Assembly: GCA_014695325.1 (NCBI GenBank)
Contig: JACJNZ010000014.1
Location: 1-64,000 of the forward strand
DNA length: 64,000 nucleotides
Direction of reading: 5' to 3'
Origin: Cyanobacteria bacterium FACHB-502
GTDB lineage: Bacteria; Cyanobacteriota; Cyanobacteriia; Elainellales; Elainellaceae
The notes under the pieces were generated by a model. It saw only the letters and a list, made by a program, of their open reading frames with translations, was not told where the DNA came from and ran no database searches. The translations under genes were made by a program, and so were the position numbers. The first letter of the stretch is position 1. The number at the start of each line of letters is the position of its first letter. Below are positions 27,859 to 37,380 of this stretch, in pieces.

Positions 27859-28596
27859 ATGAATCTGCAATCTTTCACTCGGCAAGTCCTGGTCTGGAGC
27901 GTTGGGTTTTTGTGGGTGCTGCTGGGCTGGAGCTTGCCCGCTTTTGCAGATGGAGCTTCTGCCGAAGCCATTTTTCGAGAAGCTTATGGACATCGCTATA
28001 CCTGGAATGAGACGTTTCCCGGCTATTCGGCACAGGTGAAAATGCGGGACGGCGAGGAGCAGTTTGAGGGAGAAGCACATTTACTGCCCAACTATGCTGT
28101 AACGGTGCAGAATTCTGGCAGTGATAATCTGCGGCAAATTGTCGCCGCCCAACTTCAAATGACTGCCACGCACTTGACCCGATCGCCCTTCGAGCAGTTT
28201 CATGCACACAGCCAGTTTGAGCAAACCGGACAGGACGAAACCGGAGCCGTCAGAATCGAAGAACTGGGCGACCAGACCGACTCTTACTACAAAGTGAAGG
28301 ATCAGCAGATTGTTCAGGTGAACCGTACGCTGGGCGATCTAAAGGTTGAGGTGAATACGATCGACTCGATGCAAACTACCGAAGGCTATCTTCCCACTCA
28401 CTTTCAGGTAGTTTTTCGCGATGCCGAATCCGGATCAGTCATCGAGCGAGACGATATTCGCGACAGCTATCAAAAAGTGGGCGACTACTATCTGCTGAGC
28501 AAGCGAGAAATTCGATCGGGCATAGAGGAGCGATCGGTGAATAAGCTGCTGCCGGATACGGTGGTAGAGTTTAACCAGCTCAAACTCGATACCTGA
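27859..28596 (+). CDS. DUF3386 family exported protein
   Basis: A 245-residue protein with a signal peptide (QVLVWSVGFLWVLLGWSLPAFADG) and a mature domain beginning ASAEAIFREAYGHRYTWNETFPGY. This AYE-/Y-W-N-TFPG pattern matches the cyanobacterial/plant DUF3386 family, which has no assigned function. The start at 27859 follows a CAGGAG site and begins the signal peptide directly. The stop codon lies inside the first copy of a 15-bp tandem repeat. Confidence 0.8.
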   Translation: MNLQSFTRQVLVWSVGFLWVLLGWSLPAFADGASAEAIFREAYGHRYTWNETFPGYSAQVKMRDGEEQFEGEAHLLPNYAVTVQNSGSDNLRQIVAAQLQMTATHLTRSPFEQFHAHSQFEQTGQDETGAVRIEELGDQTDSYYKVKDQQIVQVNRTLGDLKVEVNTIDSMQTTEGYLPTHFQVVFRDAESGSVIERDDIRDSYQKVGDYYLLSKREIRSGIEERSVNKLLPDTVVEFNQLKLDT

Positions 28597-28636
28597 AATC
28601 TAGCTGCCTGAAATCTAGCTGCCTGAAATCAAGCTG
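28592..28636. repeat. 15-bp tandem repeat x3 spanning the DUF3386 stop codon
   Basis: CCTGAAATCTAGCTG is repeated at 28592, 28607 and 28622 (the third copy with two changes). The TGA stop (28594-28596) is inside the first copy. Confidence 0.93.
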
Positions 28637-28676
28637 ATGTTTGACCACCGATCACCGTCACTCGACTAACGATCCA

Positions 28677-28698
28677 ATTACTGATCAATTACTGATCA
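28677..28698. repeat. 11-bp tandem duplication spanning a stop codon
   Basis: ATTACTGATCA occurs twice (28677-28687 and 28688-28698). The stop of the minus-strand gene (28689-28691) lies in the second copy, so the other copy repeats the stop region just beyond the gene. Confidence 0.9.
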
Positions 28699-28958
28699 GG
28701 AGTGCCGCCCTGGTCAGGCGGGTCTGGAATGTCCAGGGCTTTTTTGCTCTGCTTAAGCTGCTTGTACAGCTTCCTGATTTCTTCATACGCTTCACCCGGA
28801 GAAATTTTGCCATTGGTTTCCAGGTTGCATAGATACTCAATGCGCTGGGCAAACTCCTGAAGATTGGCGTTAAAGACAAGATGCTGCGGCGTAAATTCTC
28901 CCCGGTAGCGGCTGCGGGAGTAGAGAAACCTGTTTTTTGGATCTGCATCATCCGGCAT
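28689..28958 (-). CDS. conserved cyanobacterial hypothetical protein (DUF7219-like)
   Basis: An 89-residue protein MPDDADPKNRFLYSRSRYRG... with EFTPQHLVFNANLQEFAQR and KISPGEAYEEIRKLYKQLKQSKK. This matches a small cyanobacterial family of unknown function that I associate with DUF7219. A longer open frame begins 11 codons upstream, but an AGGAG seven bases before the ATG at 28958 supports this start. It is convergent with DUF3386, and the two stops are less than 100 bp apart across the tandem repeats. Confidence 0.8.
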   Translation of the reverse strand: MPDDADPKNRFLYSRSRYRGEFTPQHLVFNANLQEFAQRIEYLCNLETNGKISPGEAYEEIRKLYKQLKQSKKALDIPDPPDQGGTPDQ

Positions 28959-29154
28959 TGCGCTTGCTCCTGTTTGTAATGCTCTTAACAATTCTTTGAC
29001 GATCGCAGAGAAATTCCTCTCCTAATCTATCGAAAGAAACCCATTCAGGGTAAATAAGATCAAGTTCAATAAAACCGACAATTCCCTCGTCTGCCTCTTT
29101 TCTCGATCGCCCTTTTCCCTTAAAGAATAGAGAAGGAACTAACGCCCGGAAAGT

Positions 29155-30753
29155 ATGGTTTACGCGATCGATTTTGGCACAAGTAATACGGTGGTCGTGC
29201 GCTGGAACCCGGTGACGCAGCAGCCTGAAACGCTGACCCTGCCGGAACGCTCCCAGCGTCTAGCAAATAATCCGCCTTTGATTCCCAGTCTGCTTTATGT
29301 CGAAGATGCCAGTCAAAGCAAGCTGATTGCAGGACAGGCAGTGCGCGATCGGGGTTTAGATTTGAGCAGCGATTCGCGGTTTTTTCGCAACTTCAAGCGC
29401 GGCATCGGCGCAGACATTCAGGGATTTCTACCAGAGCTCGACGGGCGCATTGTCACCTTTGAGCAGGTGGGGCAATGGTTTCTGAGCGATGTAATTCAGC
29501 ACTTGCAGCAGGTCGATCCTAATCTGGATTCGATCGTGTTTACGGTTCCGGTGGATAGCTTTGAGACATATCGGCTATGGCTGACGCAGGTGTGTCATAC
29601 CCTCAAGGTCGAGCAGGTTCGCATTCTCGATGAGCCAACAGCGGCAGCGCTGGGCTACGGTTTGCAAAATCAGGGCACGGTTCTGGTCATCGACTTTGGC
29701 GGCGGCACGCTCGATCTTTCCCTGGTGCGGCTCGAAGGCGACAAGCGCAACCCCGACAAGAAGCCGCTCGGTTTTCTGCTGAAGTGGGGACAAAAGGTGC
29801 TCGAAGAGTCGGCGCAGCGTCCGAAACTGGCGCGGGTTTTAGCGAAAGCAGGGCAGAGTCTGGGCGGGGCAGATCTGGATAACTGGATTGTTGATTATTT
29901 CACGCAGACTCAGGAAATTGCCGCTAGTCCTTTAACGCTGCGATTGGCGGAGCGACTCAAGATTCAGCTTTCTCAGCAGCCCGAGGCAACCGAGGTTTAC
30001 TTCAATGATGAAACGTTCGACAGCTACGAGCTGCACCTGAGCCGCGATCGATTCGAGCAAATTTTGCAAGAGCAGGGCTTTTTCGATCGCCTCGACCAGT
30101 CGATGAACCAGGTTTTGCAGCAGGCACAGCGACAGGGTTTGATCCTCGAAGAAATTGACGCAGTTTTGCTAGTGGGCGGCACAGCCCAAATTCCCGCCGT
30201 AAAAGCCTGGGTCGAGCAGTACTTTCCGCCAGAAAAAATTCGATCGGATAAACCGTTTGAGGCGATCGCCCTGGGCGCGCTTCAGCTTCAGCAGGGCATG
30301 GAGGTGAAGGACTACCTTTATCACAGCTATGGCATCCGCTTTTGGGATCGGCGCAACAACTGCCACGGCTGGCATCCTTTAATCAAACAGGGACAACCCT
30401 ACCCCATGGAGCAGCCCGTTGAACTTTTTCTGGGAGCCTCGATCGAAAATCAGCCCAGCATTGAGCTGGTGATCGGCGAACTGGGACAGGAAACAGGCGC
30501 AACCGAAGTCTTTTTTGATGGCGATCGACTTGTCACTCGCGCCGTCAGCGGCGGCAAACCAACCGTGAAACCCCTTAACGATCAAGACAGTGCCCGCACG
30601 ATCGCCCAACTAGCTCCTCCCGGATATCCGGGAAGCGATCGGGTCAAGGTGCTGTTTCGCGTAGACGAGGCGCGATTTTTGCGAATTACAGTTGAGGATA
30701 TTCTGACGACTCAGACTTTGGTGGATGATCGTCCGGTGGTGCAGTTGAGTTAG
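29155..30753 (+). CDS. Hsp70-family ATPase
   Basis: A 532-residue protein with the actin-like ATPase core of Hsp70: AIDFGTSNTVVV (phosphate 1), LDEPTAAALGYG, VIDFGGGTLDLSLV (phosphate 2) and VLLVGGTAQIPAV (adenosine). It is shorter than DnaK (about 630). After the ATPase it has only a short, diverged C-terminal beta-rich region, so it is not the housekeeping chaperone. Cyanobacteria carry several such Hsp70-like proteins of unclear substrate. It stands alone, divergent from the gene at 28689. Confidence 0.9.
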   Translation: MVYAIDFGTSNTVVVRWNPVTQQPETLTLPERSQRLANNPPLIPSLLYVEDASQSKLIAGQAVRDRGLDLSSDSRFFRNFKRGIGADIQGFLPELDGRIVTFEQVGQWFLSDVIQHLQQVDPNLDSIVFTVPVDSFETYRLWLTQVCHTLKVEQVRILDEPTAAALGYGLQNQGTVLVIDFGGGTLDLSLVRLEGDKRNPDKKPLGFLLKWGQKVLEESAQRPKLARVLAKAGQSLGGADLDNWIVDYFTQTQEIAASPLTLRLAERLKIQLSQQPEATEVYFNDETFDSYELHLSRDRFEQILQEQGFFDRLDQSMNQVLQQAQRQGLILEEIDAVLLVGGTAQIPAVKAWVEQYFPPEKIRSDKPFEAIALGALQLQQGMEVKDYLYHSYGIRFWDRRNNCHGWHPLIKQGQPYPMEQPVELFLGASIENQPSIELVIGELGQETGATEVFFDGDRLVTRAVSGGKPTVKPLNDQDSARTIAQLAPPGYPGSDRVKVLFRVDEARFLRITVEDILTTQTLVDDRPVVQLS

Positions 30754-30796
30754 GGGTGAGGGAATGAGGGGATGAAAGGAAGACGAGGTGAGGGGG

Positions 30797-31393
30797 TTAG
30801 CGATGCACGACTACAGGGGTTCCTATCCTTGCCCAGTGAAATAGCCATTGAGCATGATTGACCGCGACGTTGACGCAGCCGTGGCTGACCGGAGTGCCAA
30901 AGCGACGATGCCAGTATGCGCCGTGAATGGCATAGCTGCCGTCGTAGTACAGGGTGTAGGGCACATCGGGAATGTCGTAGTCGTCGCCCTGCATCCGGGT
31001 TTGCCGATGTCTGGATTGAATTGCAAACACTCCCGGTAATGTGGGATGCGCTGCGGTTCCGGTGGAAACAACTACGGCATAAACGGGCGTGCGTCCTTCC
31101 CAGGCAATGAGCCGCTGACGCGATAGATTAACTTCGATCCAGCCCACATTCGATCGCTTGAGGGCAGCAATTTCCTGGGCGATCGGCGTGTGTGCCTGTG
31201 CGGGAAGAGGAGCGATACCCGGCAGTTTTTCGATCGGGGAAATCGGCATCAGGGCAATCGCACCGCTCACCATCAGAATGCTGGCTGCGATGCTAACAGT
31301 TTTTTGCCCTTGAGCTAACGATCGAACCCAGGGATGCACCTTGACCGACGAAGCAATCCAAACCTGCAACGGTCTGCCATTCTGCCAAATCAT
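30797..31393 (-). CDS. L,D-transpeptidase (YkuD domain), exported
   Basis: A 198-residue protein with a Lys/His-flanked N-terminal segment and a hydrophobic stretch (VSIAASILMVSGAIALMPI) acting as signal or anchor. The C-terminal YkuD domain runs from GWIEVNLSRQRLIAWEG to YAIHGAYWHRRFGTPVSHGCVNV, with the catalytic His and Cys present. It would crosslink peptidoglycan in the periplasm. The ATG at 31393 is chosen because AGGAGG lies just before it; the frame continues 22 codons upstream. It is convergent with the Hsp70-family gene. Confidence 0.92.
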   Translation of the reverse strand: MIWQNGRPLQVWIASSVKVHPWVRSLAQGQKTVSIAASILMVSGAIALMPISPIEKLPGIAPLPAQAHTPIAQEIAALKRSNVGWIEVNLSRQRLIAWEGRTPVYAVVVSTGTAAHPTLPGVFAIQSRHRQTRMQGDDYDIPDVPYTLYYDGSYAIHGAYWHRRFGTPVSHGCVNVAVNHAQWLFHWARIGTPVVVHR

Positions 31394-32699
31394 GACAAAA
31401 CGCCTCCTGAGATGATGCCTATGGTTTAAGAATAAACTCTGTTTACTGAAAATTTGCAAACTTGTAAACCAGGACTGCCATGATCGGGGGAATGACCTGA
31501 TAATGCAAAGAATTTGTGAAGCGAAGAAGGATTTGTCCTGTCAATCCCTGGTAGATCCGCTGAACAGATAGATGCCCTTTTGAGCGATCGTCGCACTTCA
31601 GGATCACTACAAGGGCTGTGACCTGGATTCCAGATTGGTTGCTGCAACCTACAAAAAGAGCAATGACTTCAATAAATCAACTGCGAGGTTACGGACATTA
31701 ACGAGGAAATCATTGGAATTTTCAATCTGAAATCATTAGTTTGTTTGTTTTCCTAAATCCCTATCTCGACAGGTACACTTCTGCAGGGGACGATGAACAA
31801 GCTCAACAAATTTGGTTGAATTTACGGATTATCTTCATCGCAACTTCATCCTAAAGTTAGTGTGTTCCGTTGAATCCTGTCCTAATCCCAGGTAAGCCAT
31901 AGATGAACTAACGCAAGACCAAAGTTAGACCATCTTTGTAAACTACAAAAACCTAAACGCAAAACCGCGGAAGTTGCCCAGTTCCGGATTTGAGGAGTGC
32001 CTGTTGTTTTGTTGAGCGAAATGAGTGCATCAGTGCGTGTCGAGTGAGTGTAAGCGAGTGCATAGTCGGTAAGTGCATTAAGCACAGTGGCAGATCTGTT
32101 GAATTTGCTCAGTTCATCTACCCTGAGCGATGCTGCCTAAAATCAGAATATTTCAGCTTTTTCTAAAGCTTATGTTTCGCAGTTGATTGCATTGCCGCAG
32201 TTCGCAATGAGCCGAGAGCTGATTCTTGTCTGTCTCATGTATTCAATTGGTGAGTTCAAAGTGTTTTTCAAACAGTTTGATCGTGTCCAGGCAACACCAT
32301 TTCTCGGTTCGTTGTTTTGTTGAGAAAGCCTGCCTAAATACAACTCACTACCGCTGTTTTGAAATTTTTTCTGCACCTTTGCTGTAACAGAGTAGTTCTA
32401 AGAATGGCTACTTTTTGACGCGCTGACTTGTCTTTACGCGCTGATCTGTCTGGTTAAATTTCTGGTTAAATTTGCCGAAGTTTGCACAGAAGGCATTCCT
32501 GCTTGACTTAGCAAGGGCAGGGTGCTAATCAGCCATGTGCTTGGCTTTTCAAATCTACCGATTTGATCGCTCATTCAGGCTGAGTTTAACCTGAGGGCTT
32601 TACCCCAAATAAAAACTGAGGCTGGCACACCTGTAGCAGCAGGTTTTACCGTGTCGAACCTCAGTCGATCTTTGCTTACTACTTGGAACGAATTTTACC
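31394..32699. other. 1.3-kb region without a recognisable gene
   Basis: Only short open frames without ribosome-binding sites are present. It contains a 12-bp tandem duplication (CTGGTTAAATTT, 32451-32474) and ends in a structured leader before the RTX protein. The two flanking genes diverge, so both promoters are here. Confidence 0.5.
32615..32665 (+). promoter_or_regulatory. structured 5' leader of the RTX glycosidase
   Basis: ACTGAGG (32615-32621) pairs perfectly with CCTCAGT (32659-32665). Inside it, ACCTG (32629-32633) pairs with CAGGT (32640-32644). The element ends 35 bp before the ATG, and no T-run follows, so it would act on mRNA stability or translation. I do not recognise a known riboswitch. 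Confidence 0.5.
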
Positions 32700-35429
32700 A
32701 TGTCTACATCAATTACAGAGGCGCGCTCTCTGGGAATTGGGCTAAGTGGAATTGCTGATTTTTCAACGCAGATTCCTTTTCTAGATGCGTTTAAATCTGC
32801 TCGCGCCTGGATTCCGCAAAGCTCCACTCAATGGGACACCGGAGAAGCGGCTCAGCTAAATCTTGATCCTCAAGGCTGGGTGCAATCAGTTCCGGCAACG
32901 AATGCTCCGGCAGCTTACGATCGCGTCAGTACCCTGATGCTTTGGGATGTGCCTTATGAGTCAGGGCAGTATCGTGTGCTGTATGACGGTACTGGAACGA
33001 TGCAGTACGGCTTGGATGCCAGCAAGCTAAGTTCGAGTCCAGGAATGGATCTGATTCAGGCAGATAGCCTCAAGGCAGGCGGCATTCATCTGCAAATTAT
33101 GGCAACAGACCCCAATCAAACGGGCGACTATCTTCGCAATATTCGTGTTTATAGCGAGAAAGATCTGCCGCTGGTTGAGCTGGGAATGCGCTTTAATCCT
33201 GAATTTCTCGATCGCATCAAGAATTTCGGCACGCTCCGCTACATGGATTGGATGTCCACAAACAACTCGCGGCAGCAGGACTGGTCAAATCGCCCCCTGA
33301 TGAGCGATGCAACTTGGTCGCGCAAGGGAGTTCCGATCGAGCTAATGGTGCAGCTTGCCAACGAAACGGGAACCAATCCCTGGTTCAATATGCCCCACAG
33401 CGCAACAGATGACTATATTCGCCGTTTTGCAGCTTATGTGCGCGATCATCTTGATCCAAAGCTCAAGGCATACGTGGAATACTCCAACGAAGTTTGGAAT
33501 TGGCAGTTTTCTCAGGCGGGCTATGCTGAAGCCCAGGCAAAACAGCGATGGGGCGAAAGTCCAGCAGGCTGGGGCGGCTGGATGCAGTGGTACGGAATGC
33601 GGGCAGCGCAAACTGCAGATATCTGGAAGTCGGTTTATGGCAGCGAAAGTCCGAGTCGGCTGGTCAGGGTGATTGCTACACACACAGGCTGGAAAGGGCT
33701 AGAGGCTGCCATTCTCAATCCGCCTGCTTGGATCGCAGAGGGACAGCACCCTGTTTATCAATCATTTGATGCCTACGCAGTGACAGGCTACTTCGGTGGT
33801 TCTCTGGGGCAACCCGACCATGCAAGTACGGTGCGATCGTGGCTTAGTGATCCCGACGGTGGATTTAGCAAGGCCTTTCAGCAGTTGCGCCAGGGTAATT
33901 TACTTCCTAGCAAAGACTCGATTCAACAAACGATCGACAGCTTTCGCTATCAGGCAGATGTGGCAAAGCAACACGGGCTACAGCTTGTTGCCTACGAGGG
34001 TGGACAGCACATTGTCGGCATCAATGGGGTACAAAATGACGCGCAGCTTACCAACTTCTTTATTGAGCTGAATCGTCATCCAGAGATGCAGGCGATTTAT
34101 CAAGATCTTTTAAATGGCTGGAGGGCTGCCGGGGGCACACAATTTAACCAGTACAGCGACATCGGCGCACCCAACCGATGGGGAAGCTGGGGTGCTCTGG
34201 AGAATCTGGATCAAGCCAGTTCGCCCAAGTACAAAGCGCTAGAAACCTTTATGGCAAACAACGCGCCCTGGTGGAACACAGGAGGTTCTTCAACGCGAAT
34301 TGGACTTTATGAGTGTAGTACCGCAGCCGACAACTCGCTAGTAGGCACAGAGTACAATGACATCTTCCTGGGCGGCGCAGGCAATGACTCGATCAAGGGC
34401 GGCGCAGGAGCCGATCGTCTGCATGGAGAAGATGGCAATGATGCAATGGAAGGTAATGCGGGAGCCGATCGCCTTGCCGGAGGGCCAGGTAGTGACTCGA
34501 TCAAGGGAGGTAATGAGAATGACCTGCTAACGGGCGGGGCGGGCAATGACCAGCTGAGTGGAGACGCTGGTAGCGATGCCTATGTGTTTGATAGCTGGAC
34601 TCCCTCTGAGTCTGCCAATCTTGGCGTCGATACGCTCAACTTTCAGCCGGGAGACAAGATCGCACTTAGCCGCTATACCTTTGCTGCCGGAACTCGGTTT
34701 TCGATCGCCGCTACCGATGCTAATGCTGCGACTCGCGATGCTCAAATAACCTACAGCCGAGCCACAGGCAACCTGTTCTATAACCCCAACGGCAAAACAC
34801 CCGGATTCGGCATAGGTGGACGATTCGCCGTTATTTCCGGTAAGCCTGTGCTCAGCGACAGCGACTTTATAAGAATCAACGGACGCTTTGATCCCAACGA
34901 TTCGATCGATCTCAGTCGCGCTCAAACGAGAGCCTTAAAAGCGCCAGGCAAAATAGAACTGCACGCTAACTATCAGCCTAGACATCGCTCTCAGGACAAT
35001 CAGAGTCTTGATATATCGGGCAGCGATCGTTTGCTTGGGTTGGAGGACAGGCTCACAGGCAGGATGGGGAGCGATCGTCTCATGGCAGGAACCGAGGCAA
35101 TTCAGCTCGACGATGACCACAAGCTTGCGATCAAGCGACCCACTGCGCTATTTAATGCAGGCGTCATTAATTTGCCTTCAAAACAGGGCGTGATTGCAGC
35201 AATGCGGGCTGCGTTTCGAGACAAAAATATTGTGCAGTCTGGCAATCAAGTGCTTCAAGCGGGGGAAGCTGTTTTATTTCGATCGTCGAATCAGACCTAT
35301 CTTGCCGTAAACAGCGCAAAACCCAGTTTGAATTTGGGGCAGGATTTGCTGATTGATGTGACCGGAACGCGACTGGCGATCGGAGACGCAGGTGCTGAAA
35401 CGCTGGATGTTTCCCGCTATTTCGCTTAG
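32700..35429 (+). CDS. RTX (calcium-binding) glycoside-hydrolase-like secreted protein
   Basis: A 909-residue protein without an N-terminal signal peptide. Residues about 1-530 look like a clan-A-type TIM-barrel glycosidase: YVEYSNEVWNW gives the Asn-Glu acid/base pair (E264), and LVAYEGGQHI offers a possible nucleophile, E433. Residues 548-630 are nonapeptide RTX calcium repeats (GGAGNDSIKGGAGADRLHG type), the mark of type I secretion. The C-terminal 90 residues (VLFRSSNQTYLAVN ... DVSRYFA) resemble a surface 'bluetail'-like domain. It probably acts on polysaccharide outside the cell, perhaps as part of sheath turnover. No secretion genes are adjacent. The ribosome-binding site is weak. Confidence 0.8.
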   Translation: MSTSITEARSLGIGLSGIADFSTQIPFLDAFKSARAWIPQSSTQWDTGEAAQLNLDPQGWVQSVPATNAPAAYDRVSTLMLWDVPYESGQYRVLYDGTGTMQYGLDASKLSSSPGMDLIQADSLKAGGIHLQIMATDPNQTGDYLRNIRVYSEKDLPLVELGMRFNPEFLDRIKNFGTLRYMDWMSTNNSRQQDWSNRPLMSDATWSRKGVPIELMVQLANETGTNPWFNMPHSATDDYIRRFAAYVRDHLDPKLKAYVEYSNEVWNWQFSQAGYAEAQAKQRWGESPAGWGGWMQWYGMRAAQTADIWKSVYGSESPSRLVRVIATHTGWKGLEAAILNPPAWIAEGQHPVYQSFDAYAVTGYFGGSLGQPDHASTVRSWLSDPDGGFSKAFQQLRQGNLLPSKDSIQQTIDSFRYQADVAKQHGLQLVAYEGGQHIVGINGVQNDAQLTNFFIELNRHPEMQAIYQDLLNGWRAAGGTQFNQYSDIGAPNRWGSWGALENLDQASSPKYKALETFMANNAPWWNTGGSSTRIGLYECSTAADNSLVGTEYNDIFLGGAGNDSIKGGAGADRLHGEDGNDAMEGNAGADRLAGGPGSDSIKGGNENDLLTGGAGNDQLSGDAGSDAYVFDSWTPSESANLGVDTLNFQPGDKIALSRYTFAAGTRFSIAATDANAATRDAQITYSRATGNLFYNPNGKTPGFGIGGRFAVISGKPVLSDSDFIRINGRFDPNDSIDLSRAQTRALKAPGKIELHANYQPRHRSQDNQSLDISGSDRLLGLEDRLTGRMGSDRLMAGTEAIQLDDDHKLAIKRPTALFNAGVINLPSKQGVIAAMRAAFRDKNIVQSGNQVLQAGEAVLFRSSNQTYLAVNSAKPSLNLGQDLLIDVTGTRLAIGDAGAETLDVSRYFA

Positions 35430-35556
35430 CTCAACGGATTCAAAGTTCCCCGATTTAGGAAGAATCTAGGGGTGGGGTAATGCAGAGGCTAGATGGGCAG
35501 CCTTCATCCCGCTATCCCGCCATACTTAAGCCCTCTGCCTGGATGAAAATAGCCAA

Positions 35557-35582
35557 GCAAAAAGGGCGGATGAACCGCCCCA
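35557..35582 (-). terminator. terminator of the sigma factor gene
   Basis: Read on the minus strand, GGGCGG pairs with CCGCCC around a 5-nt loop and is followed by TTTTTGC. It is 64 bp after the stop of the sigma factor gene. Confidence 0.85.
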
Positions 35583-35645
35583 ACTCACTCTACAGATAAT
35601 AACGATCGATCTCCATGTTCCGGACGATCGAAAACACAGTCAACC

Positions 35646-36653
35646 TTAACTGGCAAGATAGCCGCGCACATTCGCCTTACGACGACGCAGGTGATCGAGA
35701 GCCTGACGCTCAAGCTGCCGGACGCGCTCCCGACTGATATTCATGCGCTGCCCAACCTTTGCCAAAGACAGTTCGTTGCCGTCCGATAAACCAAACCGCA
35801 AGGTCAGAACCTCGCGCTGCTGAGGGGTTAGCTCAGAGAGCATTCCTTCCAGGTCTTGCCGCAAGGATTCCGCAGTCGCAAAGCTCTCTGGCGAAGCACT
35901 CTCGCTCTCATCTTCGAGCAAGTCCTGCAACTCGGTGTCTTGGTTATCGCCCACGCGCAATTCAAGGGAAACAGGCTGACGCGACATCAGCAGATACTCG
36001 CGAATTTGAGAAGGCTCCAGCTCCAGGGCTTCGGCGATCTCTGCCGGATTCGGGCTGCGACCGAGGGACTGGGTCAGCTCACGCTGGACTTTCTTGATCT
36101 TGTTCAGCTTCTCGGTAATATGAATCGGCAGACGAATTGTGCGGGCTTGCTGAGCAATGGCGCGAGTGATCGCCTGACGAATCCACCAGTATGCATAGGT
36201 CGAGAATTTGTAGCCGCGAGTGGGATCAAACTTCTCGACGCCGCGCTCTAACCCCAGCGTGCCTTCCTGGATCAGGTCTAGAAACTCCAGGTTGCGCTTC
36301 TGATACTTCTTAGCGATCGCCACGACCAGACGCAGGTTGGCTTCGATCATCTTTTGCTTAGCACGCTGACCGAGGCGCAGGGTCTTCCGCAACTCGTCTT
36401 CGCTAAGCTTGGCGTAGGCAGCCCACTCAGCATCGGTCGGCTCGTGTCCCACCTTCTTGGTTTGCTTCTCTTTGGCTTCCAGGAGATTCATCATCTGCTG
36501 GACTTGCTTACCATACACAATCTCTTGCTCGTGAGTCAGCAGAGGTACTCGCCCAATTTCGTGCAGATAGGTCCGAACCATGTCTGCCGAAAACATGGAC
36601 TTGTCCGCTTTCTCTTTAGGGGACTTGACTTCGTTCTCTTCTACAAATGCCAT
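35646..36653 (-). CDS. group 2 sigma-70 RNA polymerase sigma factor
   Basis: A 335-residue sigma factor with regions 1.2 ([20 protein letters not shown]), 2 ([44 protein letters not shown]), 3 and 4 ([19 protein letters not shown]). It is shorter than the primary SigA and lacks its long N-terminal region, so it is a non-essential group 2 factor (SigB/C/D/E class); the '[14 protein letters not shown]' and 'VQQMM' features fit a SigD-like member but this is not certain. It recruits RNA polymerase to promoters under altered light or stress in this class. It is followed by a terminator and preceded by a 727-bp upstream region. Confidence 0.93.
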   Translation of the reverse strand: MAFVEENEVKSPKEKADKSMFSADMVRTYLHEIGRVPLLTHEQEIVYGKQVQQMMNLLEAKEKQTKKVGHEPTDAEWAAYAKLSEDELRKTLRLGQRAKQKMIEANLRLVVAIAKKYQKRNLEFLDLIQEGTLGLERGVEKFDPTRGYKFSTYAYWWIRQAITRAIAQQARTIRLPIHITEKLNKIKKVQRELTQSLGRSPNPAEIAEALELEPSQIREYLLMSRQPVSLELRVGDNQDTELQDLLEDESESASPESFATAESLRQDLEGMLSELTPQQREVLTLRFGLSDGNELSLAKVGQRMNISRERVRQLERQALDHLRRRKANVRGYLAS

Positions 36654-37380
36654 GAATCGTTGAACTCCAACAACAGTGCTGCAAACGAAATAAAAGGAAT
36701 ACGATCTCTGGGAAACCGAGGGTTTCCGAATACTGACGGCGAATGAACAGTAAAGGAAAGGTGAATGAAATGGGCAGCTTCGCTAGTCCCTATGGGATCG
36801 CCTCAGGCCCGGTGAAGTGCGAGTAAACGAAATAAAAACGGCTAGGGTTGCTTTGTCGCAGGTGAAGGGCAATTAGCAAGTAAACCTCAAAGCAGGATTG
36901 TCTCTAATCCTCGTGAGTCTAGAATGCTAGCTCACAGCCTGAGAAATGCTCGTACAGTGGAAAGTAAGAAACGGAGGAGTAACAATCGGGGCAGAACTTC
37001 ACAAGTCCTAGCCCGAAGTCATTATGAGTTTGCCTAATTAAGATAGTAATACAAATTTAACGCTAGGTAAAGGGAGGAGGATTCATCCAACTGGATGAAC
37101 TTGAAGAGGGAATAAACAAGGGGTAAAAATTGTAGCATTTGCCTTGCCTACAGCGCACTCCGAGCGATTCAAAATCCCAACTTAGCCAACCTCATAAACC
37201 ATAGATAAACAAATGCCCTCAATCTTTATAATGCACCTTCTCTCCTTCCTTAGGGGTACGGCTTACCGAGGCAGAAAACCGTACCTTTTTCTGGAATACG
37301 AGTGCATGGCAGGGCTTTAAGGGCGATGCGAAGCAGTTTCCCTTTGAGGCGATCGAGTCTCAAGTATAGTTGCTTGGTTC
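36654..37380. promoter_or_regulatory. upstream region of the sigma factor gene
   Basis: No gene is seen. An 8-bp inverted repeat, TTCATCCA-AC-TGGATGAA, at 37082-37099 is a near-perfect palindrome and a candidate operator. The region holds the sigma promoter and the 3' end of the ATPase gene. Confidence 0.55.
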
